From contig NZ_CP114887.1 of NCBI RefSeq assembly GCF_028747805.1, forward strand, positions 241,501 to 305,500: a stretch of DNA of 64,000 nucleotides, given 5' to 3'. Shown piece after piece: positions 50,934 to 59,522 of this stretch. The position numbers and the translations under genes were made by a program. This DNA comes from Solibacillus daqui. GTDB lineage: Bacteria; Bacillota; Bacilli; Bacillales_A; Planococcaceae. Each line of letters opens with the position of its first letter. Positions within the stretch are counted from its first letter, which is position 1. The notes below the pieces were generated by a model that searched no databases, was not told where the DNA came from, and saw nothing but the letters and a program-made list of their open reading frames with translations.

Positions 50934-52935
50934 AGAGCAACATCAACAAATGGATCAGATGGAAACGTTGACACTCGAACAACAGCAAGAGCTACTTGAA
51001 AAGTTCGATATCGAATCGAATCAGCGTAATCCACAAAATTTTATGAAGTATATTATTTATTTTGGACTACTTGCATTTACATTATTCCAATTATACACAG
51101 CAATTTTTGGACAGTTTCCAGCACAAATTCAGCGTACTGTGCATTTAGGCTTTGCATTAACGTTTGTCTTTTTACTATTTCCAGCTAGTCGCAAGTTATC
51201 AAAAAAGTCGATTGCGATTTATGATTATATCCTTGCAGCAATTGCTATTTTTATAGGGGCTTATTGGGTAATCAACTATGAGCGTTTAGTTCAAAGCTTA
51301 GGAAAGCTTGATACGATGGACTTTTATGTAGGGCTATTAGCTGTTGTTTTAGTATTAGAAGCAGCTCGTCGTGCGGTAGGTTTACCGATAGCAATTATTG
51401 CGGGATTGTTTTTACTGTATGCCTTTTATGGACCGTACATGCCTGACTTTATGGCGCACCGTGGTCAAAGTTTAGATGGAATTGTGAACTTAATGTATTA
51501 CTCAACAGATGGTATTTTAGGAACACCACTTGCGGTATCAGCTACATACATTTTTGCCTTTCTTTTATTTGGTGCCTTCCTTGTAAAAACGGGAGTAGGT
51601 GAATACTTTAATGATTTAGCAATTTCGGTTGCGGGTAAGCTTGTTGGTGGACCTGCAAAAGTAGCTATTTTTTCATCTGCATTACAAGGTACGATTTCAG
51701 GAAGCTCAGTAGCAAACGTAGTAACTTCAGGTGCTTATACGATTCCGTTAATGAAACGTTTAGGTTATGAGAAAAACTTCGCGGGGGCGGTAGAAGCTTC
51801 ATCATCTACTGGTGGTCAGTTAATGCCACCAATTATGGGTGCAGCGGCATTCTTAATGGTTGAATTTATCGGGCGTGGTGTATCATATTGGGATATCGCA
51901 AAAGCGGCAGCGATTCCGGCTGTATTATACTTTGCGGGTATTTGGATTATGACACACTTCGAAGCGAAACGTTTAGGTTTACGTGGTTTAACCGATGAAG
52001 AAATGCCAGATCGTAAGCTTATTTTAAAGAAACTTTATTTATTAATTCCAATTGCATTGATTATCGTGATTATGATGTTCGGTGTACCAGTTATTCACTC
52101 AGCATTATACGGAATTTTAGCGTGTATCATTGTAGGGATTATTAATCCAGACGTAAAATTTGGTTTTAAAGAAATTATTGATGCGATGGTAGAAGGTGCA
52201 CGTACTGCTGTTCCAGTAGCAGCTGCGACTGCGTGTGCAGGTATTATTGTAGGTGTTGTTGTAAAAACGGGCTTAGGTTTATCGTTGGCAAACAGTTTAG
52301 TGAAATTAGCAGGCGGTAGCATTTTAATTACGTTATTCTTCGTAATGATTGCATCACTTATTCTAGGGATGGGTGCACCAACAACGGCCAACTATGTTAT
52401 TACATCAACAATTGCAGCACCAGCAATTATTGCGTTACTTGCACCGGATGTTCCAGCAAGTGTAGCGCCGATTGTTGTTGTATTATCGGCACATTTCTTT
52501 GTATTCTATTTTGGTATTATTGCGGATATTACACCGCCTGTTGCACTCGCCGCCTTCTCTGCAGCTGCTATTTCAGGAGGCGATCCAATCAAAACAGGGA
52601 TTCATTCGGCGAAGTTAGCTATTGCTGCTTTCATTATTCCATATATGATTGTCTTTTCACCAGCGTTGTTAATGATTGACGTAACAATTTGGCAGATTAT
52701 ATGGGTAGTATTTACGGCGATGATGGGTATGCTTGCAATCGGTGCAGGGGTTATTGGTTATTGGTATCGTTCAATTAATTGGTTAGAGCGTATCATTTTA
52801 CTCGCAGCCGGCTTAGCGATGATTTACCCAGAATCATTATCAGATACAATTGGTTTAATCGTCTTTGGGATTATGTTTGTGATTCAATGGATGACGAAAA
52901 ATAAAGGTGACGAACCAAAAGTGGCAATTTCGTAA
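50920..52935 (+). CDS. TRAP transporter fused permease (4TM+12TM), TAXI type
   Basis: A 671-aa membrane protein that joins the small (DctQ-like) and large (DctM-like) TRAP subunits in one chain. The small part has four segments at about residues 40-190. The large part follows, with GPAKVAIFSSALQGTISGSS near 244 and LILGMGAPTTANYVITSTIA near 480, the paired motifs of the transport site. Ion-gradient driven, it works with the TAXI receptor encoded upstream. It ends in a strong terminator. Confidence 0.93.
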   Translation: MNQNKEQHQQMDQMETLTLEQQQELLEKFDIESNQRNPQNFMKYIIYFGLLAFTLFQLYTAIFGQFPAQIQRTVHLGFALTFVFLLFPASRKLSKKSIAIYDYILAAIAIFIGAYWVINYERLVQSLGKLDTMDFYVGLLAVVLVLEAARRAVGLPIAIIAGLFLLYAFYGPYMPDFMAHRGQSLDGIVNLMYYSTDGILGTPLAVSATYIFAFLLFGAFLVKTGVGEYFNDLAISVAGKLVGGPAKVAIFSSALQGTISGSSVANVVTSGAYTIPLMKRLGYEKNFAGAVEASSSTGGQLMPPIMGAAAFLMVEFIGRGVSYWDIAKAAAIPAVLYFAGIWIMTHFEAKRLGLRGLTDEEMPDRKLILKKLYLLIPIALIIVIMMFGVPVIHSALYGILACIIVGIINPDVKFGFKEIIDAMVEGARTAVPVAAATACAGIIVGVVVKTGLGLSLANSLVKLAGGSILITLFFVMIASLILGMGAPTTANYVITSTIAAPAIIALLAPDVPASVAPIVVVLSAHFFVFYFGIIADITPPVALAAFSAAAISGGDPIKTGIHSAKLAIAAFIIPYMIVFSPALLMIDVTIWQIIWVVFTAMMGMLAIGAGVIGYWYRSINWLERIILLAAGLAMIYPESLSDTIGLIVFGIMFVIQWMTKNKGDEPKVAIS

Positions 52936-52936
52936 A

Positions 52937-52982
52937 CAAAAGCTACATTGAGAGAGTGCAATCTCTTAATGTAGCTTTTTTG
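52937..52982 (+). terminator. Terminator of the TRAP operon
   Basis: Stem AAAGCTACATT.GAGA/TCTC..AATGTAGCTTTT followed by TTGATTT. Confidence 0.85.
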
Positions 52983-53130
52983 ATTTCTAATTAAGAAGTT
53001 TTTGTGGATTGTTCTCTAAATGAGATAGGTTATATAGTTTTTAAGGATCAATTGAGTTTAATGATTGAATTTCATTTCATTTTACTTTATTATTTAAAAT
53101 AATTAAAAATTCAAACAATTGAAGGGGTGA

Positions 53131-53280
53131 ATGAAAATGAAACAAGCAGCATTGTTAAATTCAACGTTAGAAACCTATTTATTGGATGAGGATTTTGAGT
53201 TTGAAGCGCTAGAGCTAGAGGAAACAGAGCAAGTTGAACAGCGTACACAATATCCAAGCGGCTTCTTTTCGGGCCTATAA
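53131..53280 (+). CDS. Small acidic peptide gene, 49 aa (possible precursor peptide)
   Basis: ATG 53131 follows GAAGGGGTGA; a second in-frame ATG is at 53137. The product starts MKMKQAALLNSTLETYLLDE, continues with an acidic central part (DFEFEALELEETEQ) and ends RTQYPSGFFSGL. An acidic leader-like region followed by a short aromatic/Gly tail resembles ribosomal peptide precursors, but no modification or export gene is adjacent. Immediately after its stop, AAGGAG precedes a 7-codon ORF (MIQLNLT), and then a hairpin. Its function is unknown. Confidence 0.55.
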   Translation: MKMKQAALLNSTLETYLLDEDFEFEALELEETEQVEQRTQYPSGFFSGL

Positions 53281-53311
53281 GGAGTATATAGGCATGATAC
53301 AACTAAATTTA

Positions 53312-53347
53312 ACGTAGCAGCACTTGTCATAAACAGAGTGCTGCTTT
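53312..53347 (+). terminator. Terminator of the small peptide gene
   Basis: Stem AGCAGCACT/AGTGCTGCT around GTCATAAACAG, followed by TTTATT. A second small dyad (GCCTAttattAGGC) follows. Confidence 0.75.
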
Positions 53348-53436
53348 TATTATGCCTATTATTAGGCAACAATAATGCGGCATACGAAGTTTTTGCTGTA
53401 TACTAAATATAACAAAATTAATTCGAGGTGCAATTC

Positions 53437-54549
53437 ATGTTGGCAGTAAAATCGAGTGAGCAAATGATTTTTGATTGGTTTCAGTATTTCCATGCAAATC
53501 CGGAAATTAGCTGGAAAGAAGTGAATACAACAGCGCGACTAGCGGAAATTTTGAGCGAAATGGGTGTTTCAATAAAACGTTTTGATGATGTGACTGGCTT
53601 AGTCGCAGAAATTGGTACAGGTAAAGATGTAATTGCGGTTCGTGCGGATATTGATGCACTTTGGCAAGAGGTAGACGGTGTTATGAAAGCTAACCATTCT
53701 TGTGGGCATGATGCGAATATTTCAATGGTATTAGGTGCGCTTCACGCATTAAAAGATGAAGTATTAACAAAACGTATTCGCTTTATTTTTCAACCAGCGG
53801 AAGAAACAGGCGGTGGTGCGCTAGCGATGATTGAGCGCGGTGTTATGCAAGATGTGACTCATTTATTTGGTGTGCATTTACGTCCACAAGAGGAGTTGCC
53901 ACTTGGTAAAATCGCACCGGCAATTTATCACGGGGCCGCTGCATTTTTAGGTGGTACGATTTCAGGAGCAGATGCGCATGGGGCTCGCCCACATCAAGGC
54001 AATAATGCCATAGAGGTAGTTGTGGCGATTCAACAAATGCTTAAAAACATTCATATTGATCCGTTTGAAGTGTATTCGGCAAAATTAACGAAAATTGTTG
54101 CTGATGGGGGCAGTGTAAACATTATTCCAGGTAACGCAAGCTTCTCAATCGATGTACGTGCGCAAAAAAATGAAATATTAGCGCAAGTACAGCAATATAT
54201 AGATAGAGGGCTGAAGCAAATCGCAGGGATGTTCCACATTGATATTGAATGGGATTGGCAAGACGTGACACCGGGTGCGGAAGTGTCAATAGAAGCGGCG
54301 GCAGTAGCCGAGCGTGCTATTGTTGAATCGTTAGGTGAGTCGTATTTAGCACCAGCAGTTGTAACGCCTGGTAGTGATGATTTCCACTTCTATACAATCA
54401 AGAACCCGCAGTTAAAAGCGACGATGATCGGCGTAGGAGCAAACTTAGAGCCAGGATTACATCACCCTAAAATGACATTCAATGCCCAAGCTTTATTAGA
54501 CGGGGCTAAAGCAGTAGCCGCAACATTAAAAATGATGGCAACAAAATAA
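53437..54549 (+). CDS. M20-family amidohydrolase, AmhX-like
   Basis: A 370-aa di-zinc hydrolase of the M20D group, which deacylates N-acyl amino acids or cleaves related amides. The metal and catalytic motifs are VRADIDAL near residue 68, SCGHDANISM near 87, FQPAEETGGGA near 119 (general base Glu) and VHLRPQEELP near 145. A dimerisation insert follows (SGADAHGARPHQGNNA). ATG 53437 lies 7 bases after GAGGTG; GTG 53428 overlaps that site. It is near the peptide gene but separated by a terminator. Confidence 0.88.
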   Translation: MLAVKSSEQMIFDWFQYFHANPEISWKEVNTTARLAEILSEMGVSIKRFDDVTGLVAEIGTGKDVIAVRADIDALWQEVDGVMKANHSCGHDANISMVLGALHALKDEVLTKRIRFIFQPAEETGGGALAMIERGVMQDVTHLFGVHLRPQEELPLGKIAPAIYHGAAAFLGGTISGADAHGARPHQGNNAIEVVVAIQQMLKNIHIDPFEVYSAKLTKIVADGGSVNIIPGNASFSIDVRAQKNEILAQVQQYIDRGLKQIAGMFHIDIEWDWQDVTPGAEVSIEAAAVAERAIVESLGESYLAPAVVTPGSDDFHFYTIKNPQLKATMIGVGANLEPGLHHPKMTFNAQALLDGAKAVAATLKMMATK

Positions 54550-54639
54550 TAGATACGTTAATGGAGTTGTGTAAAACGAAATAACCTTTTACACAGTGCG
54601 TCCCATATTTATTTAAAATCCGATTTAAGCAGCTTTTCG

Positions 54640-54775
54640 TGGTGGTTACAAGTAAAAAACGAATGCTAAAAACGTCACGTCCTGTGACTACTCATTCATG
54701 ACCACCTTTTTACTAGCATAATTCTTCAGAGCAAAGTGAGTGTCCCAAAAGTGATTCTGGGACACTCACTTTATT
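54640..54775. repeat. R3 repeat copy between the AmhX-like and FhuF-like genes
   Basis: Contains CGAATGCTAAAAACGTCACG and CTCATTCATGACCACC, which match the reverse complement of 39155-39210, and ends in the hairpin GTGTCCCAAAAGTGATTCTG...GGGACAC (54739-54770) seen at 39093. The hairpin lies at the 3' end of the FhuF-like gene. Confidence 0.72.
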
Positions 54776-55490
54776 ATTTAATCGGACAAAAGCCACAAGC
54801 CATTAAGCCAGGGATATCTTTTGAGAAGCAGCAGCTTTTACGAACTGGTTGATTTATTAGCGCAGATGGACTTTTGCCACCTGTGTAATTTAAGAATAAT
54901 GATTTATCTGAGAAGTAACGCCATACATTTTTTTCTTCTAACATATCTAAATCCTCAAATGCACGGTCTGCCAAAGCCGGCTTGGCAAGTAATGTGTGGA
55001 AATGCCACAGCATATAACCAAAAATATTTTCCCACAATATTAAAGGAGAAATTGATGTCGTTTTGCGTAATTGCCCGATGACTACGGACGTTTTATATAA
55101 AACATCTGACATAACACGCTCACGTTCATCATCTTCTACATAGCGAAAATCATTTGGATTGATGTACATGCCGAGCGTATGTATGCCGAATTCAGGAACC
55201 ATTGCAAAACGTAAATCTTCGGGCTTTCCATCCCAAACTTCATCGTAGGTTGTGAGCATATAAAACTGCATTGCCACAAACATACCGTAGCGACGACCAA
55301 AATGAGAAATCGCCGCTGCCTCTGTTGCAGCATTTGTAATACCCATCATTAAATTAAGAAAATCTGTTAAATAAAAATCTTTATGCAAATTCGCTAATGT
55401 AAAAAGCGGACGCTGCGGTTCTTCGGTAAAAATACTATATGAATTTAATTGACGTACTTGATCGTATGAAAGTGCAGGCACTAAAATCAC
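54774..55490 (-). CDS. FhuF-like ferric siderophore reductase with C-terminal [2Fe-2S] site
   Basis: A ~238-aa cytosolic protein. Its C-terminus carries CC-x10-C-x2-C (CCFSKDIPGLMACGFC), the exact FhuF cluster signature, preceded by ALINQPVRKS as in FhuF-type proteins (typically RxxCC). It probably releases iron from ferric siderophores by reduction. The start is unclear: GTG 55490 or GTG 55481, the latter with AAAGGTG at 6 bases. No siderophore transport gene is adjacent, but the second Fur-box RNA lies 550 bases away. No Fur box was seen at this gene itself. Confidence 0.75.
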   Translation of the reverse strand: MILVPALSYDQVRQLNSYSIFTEEPQRPLFTLANLHKDFYLTDFLNLMMGITNAATEAAAISHFGRRYGMFVAMQFYMLTTYDEVWDGKPEDLRFAMVPEFGIHTLGMYINPNDFRYVEDDERERVMSDVLYKTSVVIGQLRKTTSISPLILWENIFGYMLWHFHTLLAKPALADRAFEDLDMLEEKNVWRYFSDKSLFLNYTGGKSPSALINQPVRKSCCFSKDIPGLMACGFCPIK

Positions 55491-55588
55491 CTTTTCTAAA
55501 ATTAGTTAACCTTACTATAACATTTCTCTTCACAAACGCGTGAAAAAACGTTAAACTAAATAAAACATATAAGAAAGGTTGGTTTTGT

Positions 55589-56017
55589 ATGCCGAAACCG
55601 ATTTCGATTCCGCGACCTTTAGTTCGTGTCAATCAATGGACCATTTTTATTTCGGTTGTTTTAACATGGATTACAGGGCAGTACTGGCTTTTAACGATTC
55701 CTTTAGTGGCTAATCTACTTGGTGTTTTAACTGGATTTAATCCGATTATGCGTATTGCCAAGCTTTTTTTAACGAAGGAAATAAAATCATATATTCCAGA
55801 AGATATCGGGCAACAAAAATTTAATGCAACAATTGCCTGTGTATGTTTAGCGGGTGGGCTATTAGGATTTTTGCTAGATATATCAGTAATAGCTTATAGT
55901 TTTACCATTATGGTAGGACTTGCGTCATTTATTGCAATTCTAGGTTTTTGTATTGGGTGCTTCCTTCATTTTCAACTGAAGCAATTTCAATATCGTAACT
56001 TCTTAAAAAATTCTTAA
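55589..56017 (+). CDS. DUF4395 integral membrane protein
   Basis: A 142-aa protein with four hydrophobic segments (about 18-50 in two parts, 85-105 and 108-130). The start PKPISIPRPLVRVNQWTIFI and the GFNPIMRI stretch are typical of DUF4395 proteins. AAAGGTTGG precedes the ATG. Function is unknown; in other Bacilli it is sometimes next to thioredoxin-like genes, which is not so here. Confidence 0.8.
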   Translation: MPKPISIPRPLVRVNQWTIFISVVLTWITGQYWLLTIPLVANLLGVLTGFNPIMRIAKLFLTKEIKSYIPEDIGQQKFNATIACVCLAGGLLGFLLDISVIAYSFTIMVGLASFIAILGFCIGCFLHFQLKQFQYRNFLKNS

Positions 56018-56035
56018 AAAAGTATAGAAATTGTA

Positions 56036-56064
56036 TTGACAGTGATAGTGATAATCATTATCAT
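56036..56064 (+). promoter_or_regulatory. Promoter overlapped by a perfect Fur box
   Basis: -35 TTGACA (56036-56041), 17-bp spacer, -10 TATCAT (56059-56064). The spacer and -10 contain TGATAAT-C-ATTATCA (56049-56063), a perfect 7-1-7 Fur palindrome, extended upstream by a further GTGATAG. Repression by Fur-Fe(II) is expected. Confidence 0.85.
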
Positions 56065-56070
56065 ATAAGG

Positions 56071-56294
56071 TATAGCAAGAGCTTATTTGTAATTCAGTAC
56101 AAGTAAGTCCTGAGCTAACCTACTTTTCTCCAGGAGTAAGTTAGCTTAGGTATAACATTCTAAACCCCCTCATTTAGAGTGTAGTTTGACTTTGTTCAGA
56201 CTTGAGTTTTTCACCCTTTATATTTTTCTTCAAAGTTGTACTTCCTGTTTGGAAGACCTTTTCCCGTATCTTGCATAGATGCGGGATTTTTTAT
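56071..56294 (+). ncRNA. Putative Fur-regulated small RNA, FsrA/IsrR-like design (candidate 2)
   Basis: A ~224-nt transcript from the Fur-box promoter to an intrinsic terminator, with no plausible ORF. Hairpin 1 (56111-56148) is a 14-bp stem with one mismatch whose loop is UUUCUCCAGG, an anti-Shine-Dalgarno. Hairpin 2 (56157-56180) is an 8-bp stem AUUCUAAA/UUUAGAGU that displays CCCCCUCA in its loop. The terminator CCCGUAUCU/AGAUGCGGG is at 56263-56285, with UUUUUU after it. C-rich loops that block ribosome binding sites are how FsrA (Bacillus) and IsrR (Staphylococcus) spare iron. The same layout occurs at 16001-16157. Not a proven homologue. Confidence 0.68.
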
Positions 56295-56297
56295 TAT

Positions 56298-56372
56298 GAC
56301 TAGCTTCGTGCTAGCCTCCATCATCGGCGAAATGGGTCTACCCCAGAATTACTTCTCGGGCAGACCCGTTTT
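56298..56372. repeat. R3 repeat copy overlapping the end of the efflux gene
   Basis: AGCTTCGTGCTAGCCTCCAT, CATCGGCGAAATGGGTCT and CAGAATTACTTCTCGGGCAG match the reverse complement of 39093-39150. The hairpin GGGTCT.CCC/GGG.AGACCC (56334-56370) includes the stop codon and last few codons (GLPEK) of the minus-strand efflux gene. Confidence 0.75.
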
Positions 56373-57326
56373 TGTGATAGCGAGCTGTTTTTTACTTTCG
56401 AGTATTGTATGGTAACTATGTAGTAACATCCCGATAATAATGACTGTTAAGCCCGCTAATGCAATTGGCTGTGGTAAAGGTACGCTTAGTAATACCATTT
56501 CTCCAATCATCGCAAATAGCACTTCAGTTGATTGCGTTGCTTCAACGGCTGCCAGTTTGCCTTGGTTATGTCGTACACGGTCCGTCGCAATGAAAAACAA
56601 TACCGTCGCAATAACACCTGAAGACACTGCAACGAGTAATGATTGAAATACTTGGTTGGAAGAGGGGACACCTACTGTCAACAATGCATAAATTGCAAGA
56701 ATAATCCAAGCAGGAAGCGAAGCAATGGTCATACCAAGTACTCGCTGAAACGGATCTACACGTCCGCCACACAGTTCCATCATTTTACGATTCCCTAGAG
56801 GATAAGCAAAAGCCGCAACGACAACCGGTAAAATTCCAAGGAGTAGACTTTTGGTTGAAACGCTTTGTGCTTGTGGTATTTGAATCATTAAAATACCGAT
56901 TAAAATAATGCTCGAGATGCCAAGTGAAATGAGCGGGATTTTGGCACGAATGGATTGACCAGCAATGACTGTTACAAAAAGTGGGGCAAGTAGCACACCA
57001 GCCACAATCGTAAATTGCCATGTACCTGATACGAGCCATCCCGGTCCAAACGCTGCTGCGAACGTTAGTGGTGCGTAAAATAGTACGAAACCAACAAAAC
57101 TCCAAATCACCCAAGCCCATGGATGTTGCTTCATCTCAGAAGTCATGATACGAAAACCATTATTTCCACGTATTGCGACGATAGCAATTAAAAACGGTAG
57201 CATAAAGAAATACCGTAGTGAGGAGCTCCATAACCAACTGCCACCCTCAAGCTCCATCGAATGATTTAATACGAATGTTACAGCAAAAAACAGTGCTGCT
57301 AAAATCCCGATTAATATTTCCTTCAT
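56349..57326 (-). CDS. Multidrug resistance efflux transporter, EmrE-like DMT family
   Basis: A 325-aa protein with ten hydrophobic segments, in two halves, of the drug/metabolite transporter superfamily. ILAALFFAVTFVLNHSMELE at the N-terminus and GGSWLWSSSLRYFFMLP are typical of the multidrug efflux group (PF13536-like). The last five codons lie in an R3 repeat hairpin, so the C-terminus appears to have been reshaped by repeat insertion. The ATG follows GAGGTGCAG. Confidence 0.8.
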   Translation of the reverse strand: MKEILIGILAALFFAVTFVLNHSMELEGGSWLWSSSLRYFFMLPFLIAIVAIRGNNGFRIMTSEMKQHPWAWVIWSFVGFVLFYAPLTFAAAFGPGWLVSGTWQFTIVAGVLLAPLFVTVIAGQSIRAKIPLISLGISSIILIGILMIQIPQAQSVSTKSLLLGILPVVVAAFAYPLGNRKMMELCGGRVDPFQRVLGMTIASLPAWIILAIYALLTVGVPSSNQVFQSLLVAVSSGVIATVLFFIATDRVRHNQGKLAAVEATQSTEVLFAMIGEMVLLSVPLPQPIALAGLTVIIIGMLLHSYHTILESKKQLAITKTGLPEK

Positions 57327-57389
57327 ACTGCACCTCGCTTCATATTGTGAATTTTCTGATAATATTGTATAAAAAAACGGAGTGAAAAT

Positions 57390-57472
57390 AAAGTCTAAAA
57401 AATTTTTTAGACTTTATTTTTGCGCCGAGGAGAGTAAAATACATATTTTACTCCCCGCAGAAGCACCTTATT
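57390..57472. repeat. R3-related module between the efflux and pepT genes
   Basis: Perfect hairpin AAAGTCTAAAAAA/TTTTTTAGACTTT (57390-57415), then GCGCCGAGGAG, an inner AGTAAAATA/TATTTTACT hairpin and CCGCAGAAGCACC. GCGCCGAGGA and CCGCAGAAGCACC are shared with the longest R3 copy at 39124 and 39218. Confidence 0.7.
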
Positions 57473-57513
57473 TAATTGTTTGCCGATACAAAGCAGTATT
57501 CGGGTTTTCGTTT

Positions 57514-58740
57514 TTAGTTACGTTTCTCGAATAACTGAACGATTTCGATAATAACCTCTGTTGCTTTTTCCATCGTTTCGCCCGATACGAACTCATATTT
57601 TCCGTGCATGTTTTCGCCACCAGCGAAGATGTTTGGTGTTGGCAAGCCCATGTAAGAAAGTTGTGACCCGTCTGTTCCGCCACGGATTGGTTCAACAATT
57701 GGCGTAATATCAAATTTCGCAAATGCCTCTTTTACGATATCCACGATTTCCATAACTGGCTCGATTTTTTCACCCATATTGTAATATTGGTCGTCAATTT
57801 GTACTGTAATCGTGTCTTCACCGTATTTTGCTTGCATATCTTGACCGACTTTTGCCATGTATGCTTTTTTCTCTTCGAATTTCGCGCGGTCATGGTCACG
57901 GATAATGTAAGACATTGTTGATTCTTCAATGCCTCCATCAAAATGCATTAAGTGAATGAACCCTTCGTAGCCATCTGTTTTTTCAGGAACCGCATCTTTT
58001 GGCATTGCGTTTTGGAATTCGATAGCTTTTGTAATTGAGTTTACCATTTTGTCTTTTGCAGAGCCTGGGTGAATGTTAGTGCCACGTGTTGTTACTTTTA
58101 CGCCTGCCGCATTGAAGCTTTCGAATTGTAACTCACCAAGTGGGCCGCCATCCATTGTATACGCATAGTCAGCGCCAAACTGTGCTACGTCGAATTTGTG
58201 TGGGCCACGACCGATTTCTTCATCTGGTGTGAAGGCAACACGAATTTTACCATGTTTAATTTCAGGATTGTTCACTAGGAACTCCATTGCTGTCATAATT
58301 TCAGCAATACCGGCTTTGTCGTCTGCACCTAACAATGTATTGCCGTCTGTTGTGATTAACGTTAGGCCTACATAATTTTTTAAATTTGGGAAGTAGTCAG
58401 GTGACATCACCAAACCATTTTTTAATGTAATTGCTTCACCGTCATAGTTGTCGATACGTTGAGGCTGAACGTTTGTACCAGTGTAATCTGTTGTTGTATC
58501 AACATGCGCTAAAAAGCCGATTGTTGGTACGTTTTTATCTGTGTTTGCTTCTAATGTTGCGAAAAGGTAACCGTTTTCATCTAATGTAATGTCTGTTAAA
58601 CCGATTTCAGCTAATTCATCTTTTAAAACATGTAATAAATCAAATTGTTTCATTGTTGATGGTGTAGTTTCTGAGTTGAAATCTGATTGTGTGTCGATTT
58701 TTGCATAGCGTACTAAGCGCTCAATAACTTTTTCTTTCAT
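57514..58740 (-). CDS. pepT: Peptidase T (tripeptide aminopeptidase)
   Basis: A 408-aa M20B di-zinc peptidase that removes the N-terminal residue of tripeptides in the cytosol. The motifs are [11 protein letters not shown] near residue 76 (metal His and Asp), [12 protein letters not shown] near 140, [15 protein letters not shown] near 173 (catalytic Glu pair) and [12 protein letters not shown] near 196. The length matches PepT (about 410). ATG 58740 has AGGAGG 10 bases upstream; the longer frame to 58782 lacks a site. Likely monocistronic. Confidence 0.95.
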   Translation of the reverse strand: MKEKVIERLVRYAKIDTQSDFNSETTPSTMKQFDLLHVLKDELAEIGLTDITLDENGYLFATLEANTDKNVPTIGFLAHVDTTTDYTGTNVQPQRIDNYDGEAITLKNGLVMSPDYFPNLKNYVGLTLITTDGNTLLGADDKAGIAEIMTAMEFLVNNPEIKHGKIRVAFTPDEEIGRGPHKFDVAQFGADYAYTMDGGPLGELQFESFNAAGVKVTTRGTNIHPGSAKDKMVNSITKAIEFQNAMPKDAVPEKTDGYEGFIHLMHFDGGIEESTMSYIIRDHDRAKFEEKKAYMAKVGQDMQAKYGEDTITVQIDDQYYNMGEKIEPVMEIVDIVKEAFAKFDITPIVEPIRGGTDGSQLSYMGLPTPNIFAGGENMHGKYEFVSGETMEKATEVIIEIVQLFEKRN

Positions 58741-58785
58741 ATGAAAAAGGCCTCCTAAATAGATAGTACTTTTATTGTACACTCT

Positions 58786-59433
58786 TTATTTCGGTTTTTG
58801 AACTATTTTGAAATATTGTGAAATACTTAGCATGAACAAAAATTGTGCGCCGTAATAAGTAAACATAATTAGTTCATGTGAATATGGAACGGCGAACATA
58901 AATTTGTTGATTGCTAAAATAGAATCCGACGTAATAAACAGTAGTGCGCCGGCAATCGCCAAAGAACTACCTGTTCGAAACGATGTCCACCCCATCATTA
59001 AAATGACCAACATGTATGCGACAACGGCAATTGCCAAAACAGTATCACCATTTTTAAAGATAGAACCAGCGATCCAGGTAAGCATGAAAAGTCCATACGC
59101 GCCTAAAAGGATTTTTACGTAAGTTGGTGTTGTACTGACGCCGGTTGATCGAAAGGCAAAGATATAAAAAACATGCCCAATTAAGAAAAAGCTAAGCCCG
59201 ATAATAAACCACTGCAACGTATAGTCGCCAATCGCACAAAAGATGAGCCCAATTGAGATGAGCCAATAATAAGGCGTTTTCAATGGTACTTTTGTAGAAA
59301 AGGCAAGACCAATAAGCAGTACCATCGGAATGAGTTTAAATACCATTTTTAATGAGGCGTCGATTGATTCAAAAAAGAATACATAATAGAAGCCAAAGCC
59401 TAAAAAAAATAAAATAAGTAGTTTTCTTGTCAT
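58786..59433 (-). CDS. YhhN/TMEM86-family membrane protein (lysoplasmalogenase-like)
   Basis: A 215-aa protein with about eight hydrophobic segments. FCAIGDYTLQWFIIGLSFFL and IGHVFYIFAF, together with SDSILAINKFMFAVPYS, are the YhhN signatures (Asp residues in membrane segments). Animal TMEM86 and some bacterial members hydrolyse lysoplasmalogens; substrate here is inferred from the family. The stop lies 45 bases before the pepT start, so the two may be co-transcribed. AGGGGG precedes the ATG. Confidence 0.85.
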   Translation of the reverse strand: MTRKLLILFFLGFGFYYVFFFESIDASLKMVFKLIPMVLLIGLAFSTKVPLKTPYYWLISIGLIFCAIGDYTLQWFIIGLSFFLIGHVFYIFAFRSTGVSTTPTYVKILLGAYGLFMLTWIAGSIFKNGDTVLAIAVVAYMLVILMMGWTSFRTGSSLAIAGALLFITSDSILAINKFMFAVPYSHELIMFTYYGAQFLFMLSISQYFKIVQKPK

Positions 59434-59522
59434 ATTTTTCCCCCTGGAATTCCTGATTTTCTATTGTTTATGAATCTTTTTTTTCGGTTATTCGTAAATA
59501 GTACATAGAGAGGATGATTTAG

